NCBI GenBank assembly: GCA_964398185.1
Contig: CAYNML010000001.1
Location: 1-64,000 of the forward strand
Direction: 5' to 3'
From: Fen-1058 sp964398185
GTDB lineage: Bacteria; Chloroflexota; Anaerolineae; Fen-1058
Length of the DNA: 64,000 nucleotides
Part shown: piece by piece, positions 54,293 to 63,095 of the stretch
Position numbering within the stretch: position 1 is the first letter of the stretch
How the letters are laid out: every line of letters starts with the position of its first letter
Translations under genes and position numbers: made by a program
The notes under the pieces: model-generated
Databases searched by the model: none
What the model saw: only the letters and a program-made list of their open reading frames with translations
Told to the model about the DNA's origin: nothing

Positions 54293-55813
54293 ATGACCAT
54301 ATCGCTGTCTGCCCGACATGTGGTGAAACACTATGGCGGCGTGGTGGCTCTCTCCGATGCCAACCTCGAGATTCAATCCGGCGAAGTGCTGGCGCTGATC
54401 GGGGCCAATGGGAGCGGCAAGAGCACGCTCAGCAAGATCATCAACGGCGTCGTCGTCCTCGATGGAGGACAGCTGTTCCTCGACGGCCAGCCCGTGCATT
54501 TCTCTTCGCCGCACGCCGCCAAGAACGTCGGCATTTCCACGGTCTTTCAAGAGCTCAGCCTGGTGCCGCAGATGACGGTGGCCGAGAATATCTGGCTGAC
54601 GCGCGAGCCGCTGCAGCGCGCCGGTTTCGTGGGGCACAAACAGATCCAGCGGCGGACGGAAGAACTGCTGGCGTTGTTCGACGGCATGTTCAAAACTGCG
54701 TTGACGCCGGCCACCCCGATCGGTTCTCTGCCGCCCGACGAAAAACAGATCATCGAGATCTTGAAGGCCGTGAGCTTCAATCCGCGCCTGTTGATCCTGG
54801 ACGAAGCGACGGCCAGCCTCGACAGCCGGCAGGTGCAGCGCCTGTTCGAACTGGTGACGCGCTGGAAAGCCGAAGGCAAAGCGATCGTGTTTGTGTCACA
54901 CCGCATGGAAGAGATCTTCCAGATCGCCGATCGGTACTCGGTGCTGCGCAACGGGCAGACCGTGGGTGAAGGCCCGATGAAAGAGGCCACCACGCGTACC
55001 CTGGTGGACTTGATGGTGGAGACTGCCGCAGTCGAGAAAGTGGTGCAGCGCAGTCGCCCATCGGCAGAGAGCTTGCGGCAACGTGCGGTGCAGTTGGAAG
55101 TCAAAGACTTGCGGACCGATGTGCTGCAGGGCGTGAGCGTGCAGCTGCACAAAGGCGAACTGCTGGGGCTGGGCGGCCTGAAAGGGCAAGGCCAGCGCGA
55201 TCTGCTGCTGGCGCTGTTCGGCGATCTGCCGTACGGCGGAACCGTCATCATCGACGGCGCGGCGATGCACTTCAAACATCCACGGCAAGCGATGGAGAAA
55301 GGCATCTCGCTCGTGCCCGGCGAGCGCGCAAAAGAAGGGTTGTTGTTCATCCGATCGATCCTCGAGAACCTCCAGATTCCCTCGTGGCGCAGGTACGGCA
55401 CGCCGCTGCGACTCGGACGCGCGACGGCCGACGCTGCTGAAATGGGCAAGCGCCTGAATTTGAAAATGGCGGGCTTGAAAGAGCCGGTGAGCAGCTTATC
55501 GGGCGGCAACGCGCAGAAAGTCGTCATCGGCAAATGGCTGCTGCGCGATCCGCGCATCCTGCTCTTCGACGATCCCACCAAGGGCGTGGATGTAGGCACG
55601 AAAGCGGAGTTCTATCAACTGCTGACGCAGTTGTGCGAAGAAGGCAAGTCGGTGCTGTTCTACAGCAGCGACGACGAAGAATTGATCGGCCTGTGCGATC
55701 GGGTGCTGGTGATGCACGACGGGGCGATTCAGGCGGAACTGGCCGGCGATTCGCTGACGAAATCCAATCTGGTGGCCGCCAGCCTGGGCGCCGCCCATGA
55801 GGCGTTGCCGTGA
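54293..55813 (+). CDS. Sugar ABC transporter ATPase with two nucleotide-binding domains (RbsA/XylG type)
   Basis: Fused ATPase of 506 residues. NBD1 has GANGSGKST, VFQELSLVPQMTVAENIW, Walker B LLILDEATASLD and switch His FVSHRM, but its signature reads LPPDEKQ rather than LSxGQQQ. NBD2 lacks a Walker A Lys (GLKGQGQRDLL) as usual for the family, keeps LSGGNAQKVVIG, and has LLFDDPTKG, with Asp in place of the catalytic Glu. Thus one composite site (NBD1 Walker A with NBD2 signature) is complete and the other degenerate. It energises the import operon with the binding protein and two permeases. Confidence 0.93.
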   Translation: MTISLSARHVVKHYGGVVALSDANLEIQSGEVLALIGANGSGKSTLSKIINGVVVLDGGQLFLDGQPVHFSSPHAAKNVGISTVFQELSLVPQMTVAENIWLTREPLQRAGFVGHKQIQRRTEELLALFDGMFKTALTPATPIGSLPPDEKQIIEILKAVSFNPRLLILDEATASLDSRQVQRLFELVTRWKAEGKAIVFVSHRMEEIFQIADRYSVLRNGQTVGEGPMKEATTRTLVDLMVETAAVEKVVQRSRPSAESLRQRAVQLEVKDLRTDVLQGVSVQLHKGELLGLGGLKGQGQRDLLLALFGDLPYGGTVIIDGAAMHFKHPRQAMEKGISLVPGERAKEGLLFIRSILENLQIPSWRRYGTPLRLGRATADAAEMGKRLNLKMAGLKEPVSSLSGGNAQKVVIGKWLLRDPRILLFDDPTKGVDVGTKAEFYQLLTQLCEEGKSVLFYSSDDEELIGLCDRVLVMHDGAIQAELAGDSLTKSNLVAASLGAAHEALP

Positions 55814-56778
55814 AAAACTTCAGCTGGCAGCACTTCACTTATCGCAATCCGTATCTCTTCGCGCTGGGACTGTTGATCGTCGCGGTGATCGTCAACTTCA
55901 TCTTGCAGCCCGATCTGTTCGATCCCAAAACGCTCAACAACAACATGCGCGTCTTTCTGCCGTTGATTCTCTTGTCGGCCGGGCAGGCGGTGGTCATTCT
56001 GGCGGGCGGCATCGATATTTCCGTCGGGGCGATCGTGTCGGTGGTCAATGCGCTGCTGGCGACGCAGATCGGCCTGAAGGGCGATCCGAATCAAGCGGTG
56101 ATGTGGATGATCATCGCGCTCTTCGTCGGCATGATCGCGGGCGCCATCAACGGCTTCTTCGTCGCGTATCTACGTTTGCAGCCGATCATCACCACTTACG
56201 CCACCGGCTTCCTCTATGCCGGTCTGGCCTTATTCATCCTGCCGAATCCCGGCGGCGGTATTCCATCCATGTTCACCGCATTTTATCGCGAGGCCACGCC
56301 GTTGGGCCTGCCGCTGGCGTTCTACATCATCTTTGTGATTCTGCTGGCGTGGTACGTGACGCGGCAGACGCGCTATGGTCGTTATCTCTTCGCGGTCGGC
56401 GGCAAAATCGATGCCGCCTACGAAACCGGTGTGCCGGTCAACGCGGTGCAGTTCAGCACCTACGTCATCTCCGGCTTGATGGCTGCGCTGGGCGGCATCG
56501 CCATGACCATGTTGACGGGATCGGGTAACGCGCAGGTCGGCGATGCGCTGACGCTGCAAGCGATCACCGCGGTCGTCATCGGCGGCACGATCCTCAGCGG
56601 CGGCAAAGGCGGCATCGCCGGGGCCATCATCGGCGCAATTATCCTGGGGTTGATCCGCAACATCATTTCATTCGCCAATGTCGAATCGTGGTGGCAGACG
56701 TTCGTCAACGCGGCCATCATCGTGCTGGCCCTGGCGATGCCCGGCATCTTGAGTTTGATCCGGAGGAGGCGCGCATGA
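55810..56778 (+). CDS. Sugar ABC transporter permease, RbsC type (first)
   Basis: Membrane permease of 322 residues, BPD_transp_2 family, with about eight to ten helices. The motifs LSAGQAVVILAGGIDISVGA (helix 3), IAGAINGFFVAYLRLQPII and GGTILSGGKGGIAGAIIGA are diagnostic. GTG 55810 overlaps the ATPase stop (TGA inside the GTGA overlap), showing translational coupling. Two permease genes follow the ATPase, so the membrane part is probably a heterodimer. Confidence 0.93.
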   Translation: MKNFSWQHFTYRNPYLFALGLLIVAVIVNFILQPDLFDPKTLNNNMRVFLPLILLSAGQAVVILAGGIDISVGAIVSVVNALLATQIGLKGDPNQAVMWMIIALFVGMIAGAINGFFVAYLRLQPIITTYATGFLYAGLALFILPNPGGGIPSMFTAFYREATPLGLPLAFYIIFVILLAWYVTRQTRYGRYLFAVGGKIDAAYETGVPVNAVQFSTYVISGLMAALGGIAMTMLTGSGNAQVGDALTLQAITAVVIGGTILSGGKGGIAGAIIGAIILGLIRNIISFANVESWWQTFVNAAIIVLALAMPGILSLIRRRRA

Positions 56779-57740
56779 AAACCCGATTGGCTATCTCCCC
56801 TCCGCTCGCGGCCGTGCTGCTGGCCGTGGTGCTGTTCCTGTTGAGCGGCCTCCTGCCGAACGGCTTCGGCAGCAATCCCGAAGTGGCCGTGCCGCAGGCG
56901 CTGACCATCATCCGCATTGCGGTGTTCCTCGGCATCATTGCCGCCGGACAGACGCTGGTGATCATCAGCGGCGGCGAAGGTATCGATCTGTCGATCGGCG
57001 CGATCGTGACCTTGACGGCCATCATCACCTACTCGATCGTGAATGGCAAAAACGAAAACGTGCTGCCTGCCTTAGTGGCGGTGTTGATCGTTGGGGCGGC
57101 GATCGGTTTCTTGAACGGCGCAGGCATCGCCTTCCTCAAAATTTCGCCGCTGGTGATGACGCTGGGCATGGCAGGTCTGGTGAGTGGACTGATCCTCGTC
57201 ATCACGCAGGGCAACGTCAGCGGATCGGTGGCGCCCGTCATGACGCAGTTGATCGCGCGGCCCGTCTTTCTGGGCATTCCCGGCGCGATCGTGATCTGGA
57301 TCATCTTCGGGTTGCTGATGTGGCTGCTGCTCGAGCGCACGGCATTCGGCAAGCATCTGTTTGCGATTGGAACCAATCGCGTGACCGCGCGCCTGTCGGG
57401 CGTCAACGTGACGCGCATGGTGTTGGGCACATATGCGCTGGCGGGCATGCTGGCCGGACTCGGCGGCTTTCTCGTCGTCGGCAATACGGGTGTGGTTCAC
57501 ATCCGTATTGGCGATCCGTTTTTGTTCCCGTCGATTGCGGCGGTTGCGGTGGGCGGCACGCTGCTCAGCGGCGGCAAAGGCAGTTATTGGGGCACGATGG
57601 CGGGCGCGCTGGTGCTGACGCTCATCACGAGTTTGCTCACCACGATGCAGATGCCGGAATCGGTGCGGCGCATGGTGCTGGGCGCAACGTTGTTGATCAT
57701 GATCTCGATCTACGGACGGCAAAGGGGATTCAGGCAGTAG
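56775..57740 (+). CDS. Sugar ABC transporter permease, RbsC type (second)
   Basis: Second BPD_transp_2 permease, 321 residues, with LGIIAAGQTLVIISGGEGID, AIGFLNGAGIAFLKISPLVM and GGTLLSGGKGSYWGTMAGAL. ATG 56775 overlaps the preceding stop by 4 bases (ATGA). The two permeases are diverged paralogues, consistent with a heterodimeric channel of the import system. Confidence 0.93.
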   Translation: MKTRLAISPPLAAVLLAVVLFLLSGLLPNGFGSNPEVAVPQALTIIRIAVFLGIIAAGQTLVIISGGEGIDLSIGAIVTLTAIITYSIVNGKNENVLPALVAVLIVGAAIGFLNGAGIAFLKISPLVMTLGMAGLVSGLILVITQGNVSGSVAPVMTQLIARPVFLGIPGAIVIWIIFGLLMWLLLERTAFGKHLFAIGTNRVTARLSGVNVTRMVLGTYALAGMLAGLGGFLVVGNTGVVHIRIGDPFLFPSIAAVAVGGTLLSGGKGSYWGTMAGALVLTLITSLLTTMQMPESVRRMVLGATLLIMISIYGRQRGFRQ

Positions 57741-57753
57741 ACCTCACCCCCAA

Positions 57754-57778
57754 CCCCTCTCCTGAAACAGGAGAGGGG
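57754..57778 (+). terminator. Hairpin with CCCCTCTCCTG arms after the second permease
   Basis: CCCCTCTCCTG (57754-57764) and its complement (57768-57778) flank AAA. It lies 13 bases after the permease stop and 23 before the next gene. It belongs to a dispersed family with 29887 and 36882. Confidence 0.6.
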
Positions 57779-57801
57779 AGCACGAATCACGGGAGGACTT
57801 C

Positions 57802-58815
57802 ATGCTGTTACCCACCAGTGTCATTGGCAGTTACGCGTGGCCGTCGTGGTTCATCACCGCCGTCGAGGCGATGAAGCGCGGTGAGTACGGCCCCGCCGAT
57901 ATTCAAGAGACGTTGAACGACGCCGTCGATGTGGCGCTGCGCGATCAAGAAGACGCGGGCATCGATATTGTGTCTGATGGTGAGATGCGGCGGCTCGGTT
58001 TTTTCACGGCGGATTTCTACAACCGCTTAAGCGGCCTGCGCACTCTGCCGCCCGATCGACTGCTCGGCCCCGCTGGGCACGATCAGCGCGAGCACTACGA
58101 AGCGATCGATCCGATCACCGCCCCCGACGGCCTCGGCCTCGTCCCCGAATTTCAATACGTCCGCACGCGCACTGCGAAGCGCATCAAGCTGCCGTGCCCC
58201 GGACCGTTCACGCTGGCGGGCCGCATTGCGCCGGGGAGCGCGTATAGTGATCGCATGGATGTCGCTCACGCGCTGGCGGACATCATCAACGCCGAGTTGA
58301 AAGCGCTCGTCGCTGCCGGGGTGGATTTCATTCAACTCGATGAACCATCCTACGCGGTGCATCCCAAATCGCCGCATGATTTCGTCGAACTGTTCAACTC
58401 CACGGTGAGTGACGTTAGCGCGCGCATCGGCTTGCATCTGTGCTTTGGCAACTTCGTTGGTCGACCTGTGGCGAAGCGCACCTATGCCCCGCTGTTCCCG
58501 CACATCCTCGACACGCGCACGGACGAACTGGCGCTGGAGTTTGCCAATCGCGAGTTGTTCGAGATTGAGTTAGGCAGGCAGGTCGCCGAAGCGGGCAAGA
58601 CGCTGGCGGCAGGCTTGATCGACGTGAAGAACTACTACCTCGAAACGCCGGAGGATGTGGCACAGCGCATCCGCATGGCGTTGAAGCATGTGCCTGCCGA
58701 CAAGCTCGCCATCGTGCCCGATTGCGGCTTCAGTCAGACCGCGCGCTGGGCCTCGCGCGCGAAGTTGAAGGCGCTGGTGGAGGGGGCGAGGTTAGTGCGC
58801 GCCGCCATCGAATGA
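57802..58815 (+). CDS. MetE C-terminal-like protein (cobalamin-independent methionine synthase family)
   Basis: Protein of 337 residues matching the C-terminal (catalytic) half of MetE-type methyltransferases: start VIGSYAWPSWFITA, EMRRLGFFTADFY, FIQLDEPSYAVHPKSP, LHLCFGNFVGRP (His and Cys zinc ligands), and VPDCGFSQTARW (zinc Cys). MetE proper is about 750 residues; such short relatives act on other substrates. The zinc site suggests thiol methyl transfer or a related reaction. The gene ends inside the first unit of a 139-bp repeat (58777 onward). AGGA precedes the ATG after a hairpin. Confidence 0.85.
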   Translation: MLLPTSVIGSYAWPSWFITAVEAMKRGEYGPADIQETLNDAVDVALRDQEDAGIDIVSDGEMRRLGFFTADFYNRLSGLRTLPPDRLLGPAGHDQREHYEAIDPITAPDGLGLVPEFQYVRTRTAKRIKLPCPGPFTLAGRIAPGSAYSDRMDVAHALADIINAELKALVAAGVDFIQLDEPSYAVHPKSPHDFVELFNSTVSDVSARIGLHLCFGNFVGRPVAKRTYAPLFPHILDTRTDELALEFANRELFEIELGRQVAEAGKTLAAGLIDVKNYYLETPEDVAQRIRMALKHVPADKLAIVPDCGFSQTARWASRAKLKALVEGARLVRAAIE

Positions 58816-59646
58816 ATTCGATGGCTGATAGGGGAAACATGCTGAAGCATGTTGCGGCGTTGAACGCGCTTCAGCGCGTTTGGTCTGTCAGGCCGCAATT
58901 CATTTGCGGCGGGTAGTGGAGGGGGCGAGGTTAGTGCGCGCCGCCATCGAATGAATTCGATGGCTGATAGGGGAAACATGCTGAAGCATGTTGCGGCGTT
59001 GAACGCGCTTCAGCGCGTTTGGTCTGTCAGGCCGCAATTCATTTGCGGCGGGTAGTGGAGGGGGCGAGGTTGGTGCGCGCCGCCATCGAATTCATTCGAT
59101 GGCTGATAGGGGAAACATGCTGAAGCATGTTGCGGCGTTGAACGCGCTTCAGCGCGTTTGGTCTGTCAGGCCGCAATTCATTTGCGGCGGGTAGTGGAGG
59201 GGGCGAGGTTGGTGCGCGCCGCCATCGAATTCATTCGATGGCTGATAGGGGAAACATGCTGAAGCATGTTGCGGCGTTGAACGCGCTTCAGCGCGTTTGG
59301 TCTGTCAGGCCGCAATTCATTTGCGGCGGGTAGTGGAGGGGGCGAGGTTGGTGCGCGCCGCCATCGAATGAATTCGATGGCTGATAGGGGAAACATGCTG
59401 AAGCATGTTGCGGCGTCCAACGCGCNNNNNNNNNNNNNNNNNNNNNNNNNNNNNNNNNNNNNNNNNNNNNNNNNNNNNNNNNNNNNNNNNNNNNNNNNNN
59501 NNNNNNNNNNNNNNNNNNNNNNNNNAATTCGATGGCTGATAGGGGAAACATGCTGAAGCATGTTGCGGCGTCCAACGCGCTTCAGCGCGTTTCATCAAGT
59601 CGATCAGGCCGCAATTCATTTGCGGCGGGTAGTGAAGGGGACGAGG
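58777..59646. repeat. 139-bp tandem repeat array with four hairpins per unit
   Basis: Units begin at 58777, 58916, 59055, 59194 and 59333 (exact 139-base spacing), then a 100-N gap and a diverged last unit. Each unit contains four hairpins: GCCATCGAA stem, AACATGC stem, AACGCGC stem and GCCGCAA stem, with loops TGAA or TTCA. The first unit overlaps the 3' end of the preceding gene, whose stop codon lies in the loop of hairpin 1 (58813-58815). Copies 1, 2 and 5 have loop TGAA in hairpin 1, copies 3 and 4 TTCA. Total copy number is unknown because of the gap. Confidence 0.92.
59426..59525. other. Scaffold gap (100 N) in the 139-bp array
   Basis: 100 unknown bases in the repeat, almost certainly collapsed copies. 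Confidence 0.98.
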
Positions 59647-59827
59647 AACCCGCGTATGAATAGCGACCGTGACGAACTCGTCCGTCCGTCTGACTGAAGA
59701 CTACGGCGGGCTGTGGGGCATCGATCACGCGCGGCGCAGCGCCGCGCGGACATGGACGCTCTGTTTGCCAAGTTTGAGGCTGATTCATTTGGTTGCTTTT
59801 GATTCGCGTTGATTCGCGGAGAGAACG
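59647..59827. other. Spacer after the repeat array
   Basis: 181 bases without coding potential. It contains a GC-rich near-palindrome CGCGCGGCGC/GCGCCGCGCG (about 59729-59749) and TTGATTCGCG words just before GGAGAGAACG, the ribosome site of the next gene. Confidence 0.6.
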
Positions 59828-60748
59828 ATGCCCTTCATTCGAGCTGTGCGCGGCGACATCGATCCTGCTGAACTAGGTGTGTGTTATCCGCATGAGCACG
59901 TGCTGTGCTCGCCTCCGCCCGACGTGACCGATCGCGATCTGGAGATGGATAGCGAAGCGGCGGCCATTCAGGAACTGACGTGGTTCAGGCGGGCGGGCGG
60001 CCGCGCGCTGGTGGATATGACGCCCGCCGATTATGGCCGCAACGCGTCGGGGATGAAACGCGTGTCTGAAGCCACCGGCATTCACATCATTGCGACAACC
60101 GGACTGCATAAAGAGAAGTTCTCAGGCCGCATCGTCAAAGACAAATCAATCGACGAGTTGGCCGATCGCTTTACGCGCGATGTGACGGAGGGCGTCGATG
60201 GCACGGACATCAAAGCCGGTGTGATCAAAGCCGCATCGAGCTTGAATACCATTACTGCCAATGAAGAGAAGGTCTTTCGGGCGGCGGCGCGGGCCCATCA
60301 CCTGACGGGCGCGGTGATCTCCACTCACACCGAGGTCGGCACGCTGGGCCTGGAGCAGATCCAGCTGTTGATTTCAGAGGGCGTGGAGCCCGAACGCATC
60401 ATCATCGGACATGTTGATCGCAAGCTTGAGTGGGGCTATCACCTTACGCTGTGGAAGACTGGTGTGACGCTGAGTTACGATCAGATCAGCAAGGAGAAGT
60501 ACGCGCCGGATAGCCAGCGCGTGGAGTTCATTTTACGCGCCGTCAAAGAAGGCTTTGGCAAGCAGATCGTTCTTGGCGGCGATCTGGCGCGCAAGTCGTA
60601 CTGGCCCAGTTACGGCACGGGCGGCGGGCCGGGACTGACCTACATTTTGTGGCGCTTCATCCCGTGGTTGCGATCGGAAGGATTGAGCGAAGAGGCGATT
60701 CAGGATTTGCTTGTGCGCAATCCGGCACGCACTCTGGCGATATACTAA
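59828..60748 (+). CDS. Phosphotriesterase/lactonase-family hydrolase
   Basis: Amidohydrolase-superfamily protein of 306 residues of the PHP (phosphotriesterase-like) group. The two-metal site is visible: CYPHEHVL (HxH), GVIKAA (carbamylated Lys about residue 133), STHTE (His), GHVDRK (His) and GGDLAR (Asp). Some relatives hydrolyse sugar-lactone phosphates. In a cluster full of sugar dehydrogenases, a lactonase role for an oxidised sugar is plausible but not proven. The start is 181 bases after the repeat array with GGAGAG before it. Confidence 0.88.
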   Translation: MPFIRAVRGDIDPAELGVCYPHEHVLCSPPPDVTDRDLEMDSEAAAIQELTWFRRAGGRALVDMTPADYGRNASGMKRVSEATGIHIIATTGLHKEKFSGRIVKDKSIDELADRFTRDVTEGVDGTDIKAGVIKAASSLNTITANEEKVFRAAARAHHLTGAVISTHTEVGTLGLEQIQLLISEGVEPERIIIGHVDRKLEWGYHLTLWKTGVTLSYDQISKEKYAPDSQRVEFILRAVKEGFGKQIVLGGDLARKSYWPSYGTGGGPGLTYILWRFIPWLRSEGLSEEAIQDLLVRNPARTLAIY

Positions 60749-60751
60749 TTC

Positions 60752-60843
60752 TCTTGTACACGGATTTGACGGATGACACGGATCAGCACGGCTGTGATAC
60801 TGATCCAGAAAATCCGTACGATCCGTGTCATCCGTGTCCACAA
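60752..60843. repeat. ATCCGTGT/ACGGATGACACGGAT word array before the SIS gene
   Basis: ACACGGATTTGACGGATGACACGGATC words followed by inverted ATCCGTGTCATCCGTGTCC up to the start codon region of the SIS gene. A shorter ATCCGTGT array (61951-61985) follows the same gene, so the gene is bracketed by one word family. Confidence 0.7.
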
Positions 60844-60849
60844 TCAGGC

Positions 60850-61953
60850 ATGATCAACGACTCCCCTCTTTTGCGCGACATTCTCAACCAACCGCAGTCG
60901 CTGGCCGAAACCGTCGAGTATCAATCTGGCGCGGGCAGGTCGGCGCTGCACGAGGCGGCGCGGTTGATGACCGGCCAGCGGATTCTCCTCAGCGGCATGG
61001 GCAGTTCGCTGTATGCGTGTTATGCGTTCAGCGCTGAGTTGGCTCAACACGGTATTGCCGCAACGACCAGTGATACTGCCGAACTGCTGCACTATCACTA
61101 CGGGGCATATCGTGATACGGTGGCGATATTGGTATCACGCTCCGGCGAATCGATCGAGATGCTCAAGGTATTGCCAGTATTGAAGGCGCAGGGCACGCGC
61201 ATCGTCGGTGTGACGGATGTAGCTGACAGCACCCTCGCGCGTGGGGCCGATGTGACGGTGTTGATTCACGGCGGTCAGGATCACCTTGTGGCCGTGCAGA
61301 GCTATACCGCGACGTTGATCGCGCTGAGCTCGTTAGGTGCGGCAGTGGTGAACGCCTTTGACGTGCTGTGCGCAGAATGGGAGATGGCTGTCACAGCCTT
61401 GATCGATTACGTCCCGCAGTGCGTTGAACACAGCGCCAGGTGGCAATCGTTCTTCGACGGCGCGGAAGTGATCCATCTGCTGGGACGTGGCCGATCGATC
61501 GCCGCGATCTACGAAGGCGCGTTGTTGTTTAATGAAGTAGCGAAGTTCCCTTCGGCGCCGATGCAGGCCGCGCAGTTCCGGCATGGCCCGGTGGAGATCG
61601 TCGACGAGTGGTATCGGGCGATCGTGTTTGCGCCGGATGATCAGACGCGCGAACTGAACATCGCCATGGCGGATGATCTCACTCGGCTCGGCGGGCAGGT
61701 GAGATTAATCGGGCCGGCGCTCGCCCGCGGGGACGCGGTCGAGGAGCAATCAAGGCTCGCAGCCCGCGTCCCGGCGGGCGTCATCGACAACCGCGTATGG
61801 TGGAGAACACCCGAAGTATCGGCTTTGCTTGCGCCGTTGATCGAGATCATTCCCGTGCAGTGCGCCGCCATGCGCCTCGCTGAATGGCGCGGTTTGACAC
61901 CGGGCGAATTCCGGGTAGCAACTCAAGTCACCAGCAGCGAAAGCGGCTTTTGA
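60850..61953 (+). CDS. Two-SIS-domain protein (AgaS/GlmS C-terminal type)
   Basis: Protein of 367 residues with two SIS domains but no amidotransferase domain: GMGSSLYACYAFSAELAQHG and VSRSGESIEMLKVLPVLKAQ in the first, LLGRGRSIAAIYEGALLF and FRHGPVEIVDEWYRAIVF in the second. Relatives include GlmS isomerase domain, AgaS deaminase-type enzymes and FrlB. It is most likely an aldose/ketose isomerase or deaminase acting on an amino-sugar phosphate. AGGC precedes ATG 60850; the frame upstream is repeat. Confidence 0.86.
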   Translation: MINDSPLLRDILNQPQSLAETVEYQSGAGRSALHEAARLMTGQRILLSGMGSSLYACYAFSAELAQHGIAATTSDTAELLHYHYGAYRDTVAILVSRSGESIEMLKVLPVLKAQGTRIVGVTDVADSTLARGADVTVLIHGGQDHLVAVQSYTATLIALSSLGAAVVNAFDVLCAEWEMAVTALIDYVPQCVEHSARWQSFFDGAEVIHLLGRGRSIAAIYEGALLFNEVAKFPSAPMQAAQFRHGPVEIVDEWYRAIVFAPDDQTRELNIAMADDLTRLGGQVRLIGPALARGDAVEEQSRLAARVPAGVIDNRVWWRTPEVSALLAPLIEIIPVQCAAMRLAEWRGLTPGEFRVATQVTSSESGF

Positions 61954-61985
61954 AAATCCGTGTTATCCGTCTAATCCGTGTCCAA
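61951..61985. repeat. ATCCGTGT words after the SIS gene
   Basis: AATCCGTGTTATCCGTCTAATCCGTGTCC directly after the stop, three copies of a 9-base word; matches the array at 60752. Confidence 0.6.
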
Positions 61986-62002
61986 ATTCAGGAGGCCCAA
62001 CC

Positions 62003-63091
62003 ATGGGCAAGACCGTCAAAGTGGGATTGATCGGCGCGGGATTCGTGACCGATCTGCACGCGTTCTCGTTCCGGCATTACGTGCCGAACGCTGAGATTGT
62101 GGCAGTAGCCTCGGTGACACCGGGCAAGGCCGCGCACTTTGCGAAAGAGCGCAACATTCCGCACGCCTTTAACGATTATCGTGAACTGCTGGCTTTGAGA
62201 GAGATCGATGTCGTCACTGTGGCGATCCCGAACGATCTCCACGCGCAGGTCACCCTCGCTGCAGCGCGGGCGGGCAAGCACGTGATCTGCGAGAAGCCGT
62301 TGTGCAAGACGCTCGAAGAAGCCGATCAGATGATCGATGAATGCCACAAGCATGGTGTGCTGTTGTTGTACGCGGAAGAACTGCTCTTCGCGCCGAAGTA
62401 CGTGCGCGCCAAAACGCTCATCGACGAAGGCGCGCTGGGCAAGGTGTTTCTCGCCAAGCAGATGGAAGAACATTCGGGGCCGCACATGCCGTGGTTCTGG
62501 GATGTGAACCGCTCGGGCGGCGGCGTGCTGCTGGACATGGGCTGCCACTCGATCGAGTATACGCGCTGGGTGCTGGGCAAGCCACAGGTCACAAGCGTCT
62601 CGGCCACACTGGGCACGTTCGTGCATGGCGACAAGACACAGGGTGAAGATCATTCGGTCGCCGTGATCGAGTACGAAAACAACAGTATGGCCGTGTGCGA
62701 GAACTCGTGGGCCAAGTTGGGCGGCGTCGACGATCGCGTGGAGATTTACGGATCGCACGGGCACACCCGCGCGGACTTGCTGCGCGGCAATGCGTTGACC
62801 ACGTACAGCAACACCGGTTACGGTTATGCCGTCGAGAAAGCTGATACGACGAAAGGCTGGACGTTCACGACGTTTGAGGAAACGTGGAACTACGGTTTCC
62901 CGCAAGAGATGCAGCACTTCGTCAATTGTGTGGCGGGCAAAGAGACGCCGATCGAAACCGGTGAGGATGGTCGCGAAGTGTTGAAGATCATTTATGCGGC
63001 ATATCAGTCGGCGGGTGAAGGGCGCAAGATCGCGTGGCCGTATGAAGCGCCTCAGGTGGAGAAGCCGATTGATCTCTGGAAAAGGCGTTAA
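62003..63091 (+). CDS. Gfo/Idh/MocA-family oxidoreductase (third paralogue)
   Basis: Oxidoreductase of 362 residues: GLIGAGFVTDLHAFSFRHYV (NAD-binding), KHVICEKPLCKTLEEADQMI (Lys of EKP), LDMGCHSIEYTRWVLGKPQV and the end RKIAWPYEAPQVEKPIDLWK. GGAGG lies 8 bases before the ATG. Closest in arrangement to the paralogue at 49116. It lies between the SIS gene and the UroD-like gene and may catalyse a second oxidation in the same pathway. Confidence 0.9.
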   Translation: MGKTVKVGLIGAGFVTDLHAFSFRHYVPNAEIVAVASVTPGKAAHFAKERNIPHAFNDYRELLALREIDVVTVAIPNDLHAQVTLAAARAGKHVICEKPLCKTLEEADQMIDECHKHGVLLLYAEELLFAPKYVRAKTLIDEGALGKVFLAKQMEEHSGPHMPWFWDVNRSGGGVLLDMGCHSIEYTRWVLGKPQVTSVSATLGTFVHGDKTQGEDHSVAVIEYENNSMAVCENSWAKLGGVDDRVEIYGSHGHTRADLLRGNALTTYSNTGYGYAVEKADTTKGWTFTTFEETWNYGFPQEMQHFVNCVAGKETPIETGEDGREVLKIIYAAYQSAGEGRKIAWPYEAPQVEKPIDLWKRR

Positions 63092-63095
63092 AGAC

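Noticed and set aside
58777..59646. CRISPR array
   Set aside because: Units are 139 bases and directly abutting with no unique spacers; no cas gene is present.
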